Positions 62,668-64,000 of a stretch of 64,000 bases of DNA are shown piece by piece; position 1 is the first letter of the stretch; each line of letters begins with the position of its first letter. The stretch spans positions 1-64,000 of the forward strand of contig NZ_RCWA01000005.1 in the NCBI RefSeq assembly GCF_018448905.1, given 5' to 3'. This DNA comes from Photorhabdus heterorhabditis (lineage in GTDB: Bacteria > Pseudomonadota > Gammaproteobacteria > Enterobacterales > Enterobacteriaceae). The position numbers were made by a program, and so were the translations under genes. The notes under the pieces were generated by a model. It ran no database searches. It was given only the letters and a program-made list of their open reading frames with translations, and had not been told where the DNA came from.

Positions 62668-64000
62668 TAGTCCTCCTTCAACAGCGTGTAGCTGTCTTCA
62701 TCAAGCGGGCAGATAGCATCAGCAGCCAAGGGATCAACCTCTCCGGTATTGATATAATGTAGAACATGCTGATTACGAGTAATTCCTCCTAATGAACGAT
62801 GCCAATAGGTTTTAGCCGCTGTCGGCCCATCAGTTCGGTACAGTTTGTAAAACTGGGCATCTGGAGAAATTACCTCAGCCACAACAACTCGCCCAATAAT
62901 GCCTTTGTAGCAGTATTCACAACCGTCACCATGACGCATAAACACCTTTTCAGGTTGGCAGTAGCGTTCTATCAACGCCCGCTCATCGGGGGTCAATTGG
63001 GAGGCAACTGATGCATAGGAACGCTTACAGTGCGGACAGATGCGTTGAACCAGACGTTGACTGATTAATCCCATCAATAGTTGAGGGTCGGCGATCAACC
63101 GGCCTGGTACACCTTCGGTTTCCAGACGCTCAATAATGTTGATAGGGTTATTAGCATGCAGAGTGGTCATCATCAAGTGCCCAGTCATTGCAGCTTTAAT
63201 CGCCGCCATCGCCGAGTCATAGTCGCGAATTTCACCGTTCAGAATGGCATCCGGATCAGAGCGTAAGGCATAGGCAATGGAGAGTAACCAGGCGCGACTG
63301 ACTTCTTGTACATTCTTTTTATCCGCAATTATTGGTGTTTGAATGGCTCCAGGTATACGACCTTCTGGGGGATCTTCAATGGTCAGTAACCGTTTCACTG
63401 GTAACCGGTTGGTGTATCCGTTCATCGATAAATAGGCAGCGGATACCGTGCGTAATGTGGTGGATTTCCCTGAACCAGTGGGACCTGACAGGATAATAAT
63501 TCCTTCCGGCCGACACAGAAGCCTCTTAATGGTACTTATTTGCTGCGGTAGAAATCCCAGCAATTCAAAACTCGGCACTTGAGCACCATCATCTTTAATC
63601 AGGCGCATAACGGCATATAACCCGCCGACAGCTGGCATATGTGCGTAACGAGCGCCAAATATTCCTAGCGGTTTCACAAATGCTTCAGCAATCCGACCAT
63701 CTTGATGCTGGTTTGGGTAGAACTGTTTTTCAGTCACATCACACATCGACAACACGATGGTTGACGCTAGCTCCCAACCTTCCTCTTTATCAATACAATC
63801 TAGCACCAGCAATTCACCATGTACCCGTGCTTCGATATAGCAAAAATCGCTGTTATCGCGTCCTATAGTAAAATGCAAATCTGATGATCCAAGCTTAATT
63901 GCCTCGCGAAAGTAGCGCAGAACCTTGCTTTGAGTCGATGAAAGTTGTGTCCTATTATTTTGCTGAGCATCATTCAGTTGTACTACTTCATCTAACGAAA
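62667..64000 (-). CDS. pilQ: Pilus assembly ATPase PilQ, partial
   Basis: At least 444 codons, open to the right edge; a TTG at 63878 is not the start, since the frame continues with Gly-Ser-Ser-Asp-Leu-His. GspE/PilB-type secretion ATPase: Walker A Gly-Pro-Thr-Gly-Ser-Gly-Lys-Ser-Thr, Walker B region Asn-Gly-Glu-Ile-Arg-Asp, His box Thr-Leu-His-Ala-Asn, and a zinc site Cys-Pro-His-Cys plus Cys-Glu-Tyr-Cys. Start lies outside the window. Confidence 0.92.
   Translation of the reverse strand, partial: SLDEVVQLNDAQQNNRTQLSSTQSKVLRYFREAIKLGSSDLHFTIGRDNSDFCYIEARVHGELLVLDCIDKEEGWELASTIVLSMCDVTEKQFYPNQHQDGRIAEAFVKPLGIFGARYAHMPAVGGLYAVMRLIKDDGAQVPSFELLGFLPQQISTIKRLLCRPEGIIILSGPTGSGKSTTLRTVSAAYLSMNGYTNRLPVKRLLTIEDPPEGRIPGAIQTPIIADKKNVQEVSRAWLLSIAYALRSDPDAILNGEIRDYDSAMAAIKAAMTGHLMMTTLHANNPINIIERLETEGVPGRLIADPQLLMGLISQRLVQRICPHCKRSYASVASQLTPDERALIERYCQPEKVFMRHGDGCEYCYKGIIGRVVVAEVISPDAQFYKLYRTDGPTAAKTYWHRSLGGITRNQHVLHYINTGEVDPLAADAICPLDEDSYTLLKED

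Noticed and set aside
1-64000. tRNA or rRNA genes as island attachment sites
   Set aside because: I found no tRNA-like cloverleaf or rRNA sequence at either island border by eye; a tRNA-finding program would settle this.

Overview
The window is a low-GC enterobacterial chromosome segment. The housekeeping genes follow the Escherichia coli order ribH-nusB-thiL-pgpA-(yajO)-dxs-ispA-xseB-thiI-yajL-panE-yajQ-yajR-cyoEDCBA-ampG-yajG-bolA-tig. That order, together with ten 127-bp ERIC elements or derivatives (nine in intergenic regions, one inside yajL) and an R64-type pil operon, points to Photorhabdus or a close relative (Xenorhabdus, Morganellaceae). This genus call is inference; no rRNA or tRNA gene is present to confirm it.

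Layout. 1-160: tail of an IS200/IS605 TnpB gene with its right-end hairpin. 260-2748: ribH, nusB, thiL, pgpA. 2749-37594: about 35 kb of accessory DNA where E. coli has only yajO. It holds a serine hydrolase, a predicted ADP-ribosyltransferase, a lipoprotein and a type III secretion system (T3SS), all T3SS genes on the + strand. 37595-56919: dxs to tig, with an added Tsx-like channel gene. 56920-64000: a second accessory region where clpP would be expected, with a family 9 glycosyltransferase, an IS630-type remnant and an incomplete pilV-U-T-S-R-Q operon running off the right edge.

The T3SS looks complete. Operon 1 (8313-15380) encodes needle, SctR, SctT, an 88-aa protein, secretin, ATPase, stalk, a repeat-bearing SctP-position protein, SctS and a chaperone. 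A ToxR-like one-membrane-pass regulator follows. Operon 2 (16798-34020) encodes SctI, J, K, an LcrH-type chaperone, two paralogous 391/403-aa proteins, SctE, SctB, a split gatekeeper, a split SctQ, a 678-aa repeat protein, SctL, V, U, an OmpA-like lipoprotein, a small chaperone-like protein, SctD, an EspA-like protein and a SpoA-only SctQ-C. A winged-helix membrane regulator overlapping a FidL/VtrC-like partner by 4 nt closes the locus. Gene order (R-T-x-C-N-O-P-S-chaperone; VtrB-like regulator; E-B-gatekeepers-repeat protein-L-V-U) parallels the Vibrio parahaemolyticus T3SS2 island as I recall it rather than Ysc, SPI-1 or SPI-2 loci. The 678-aa protein occupies the place of the actin-binding effector VopV.

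Most notable items: the VtrA/VtrC/VtrB-like regulatory set; the 678-aa protein with five repeats each carrying Gly-Arg-Gly-Asp-Asn; four exact 54-codon repeats in the SctP-position protein; the tandem paralogs in the translocon operon; the new ADP-ribosyltransferase; an ERIC insertion that replaces the C-terminus of YajL; and an IS630-type transposase remnant whose end is nearly identical to an ERIC end.
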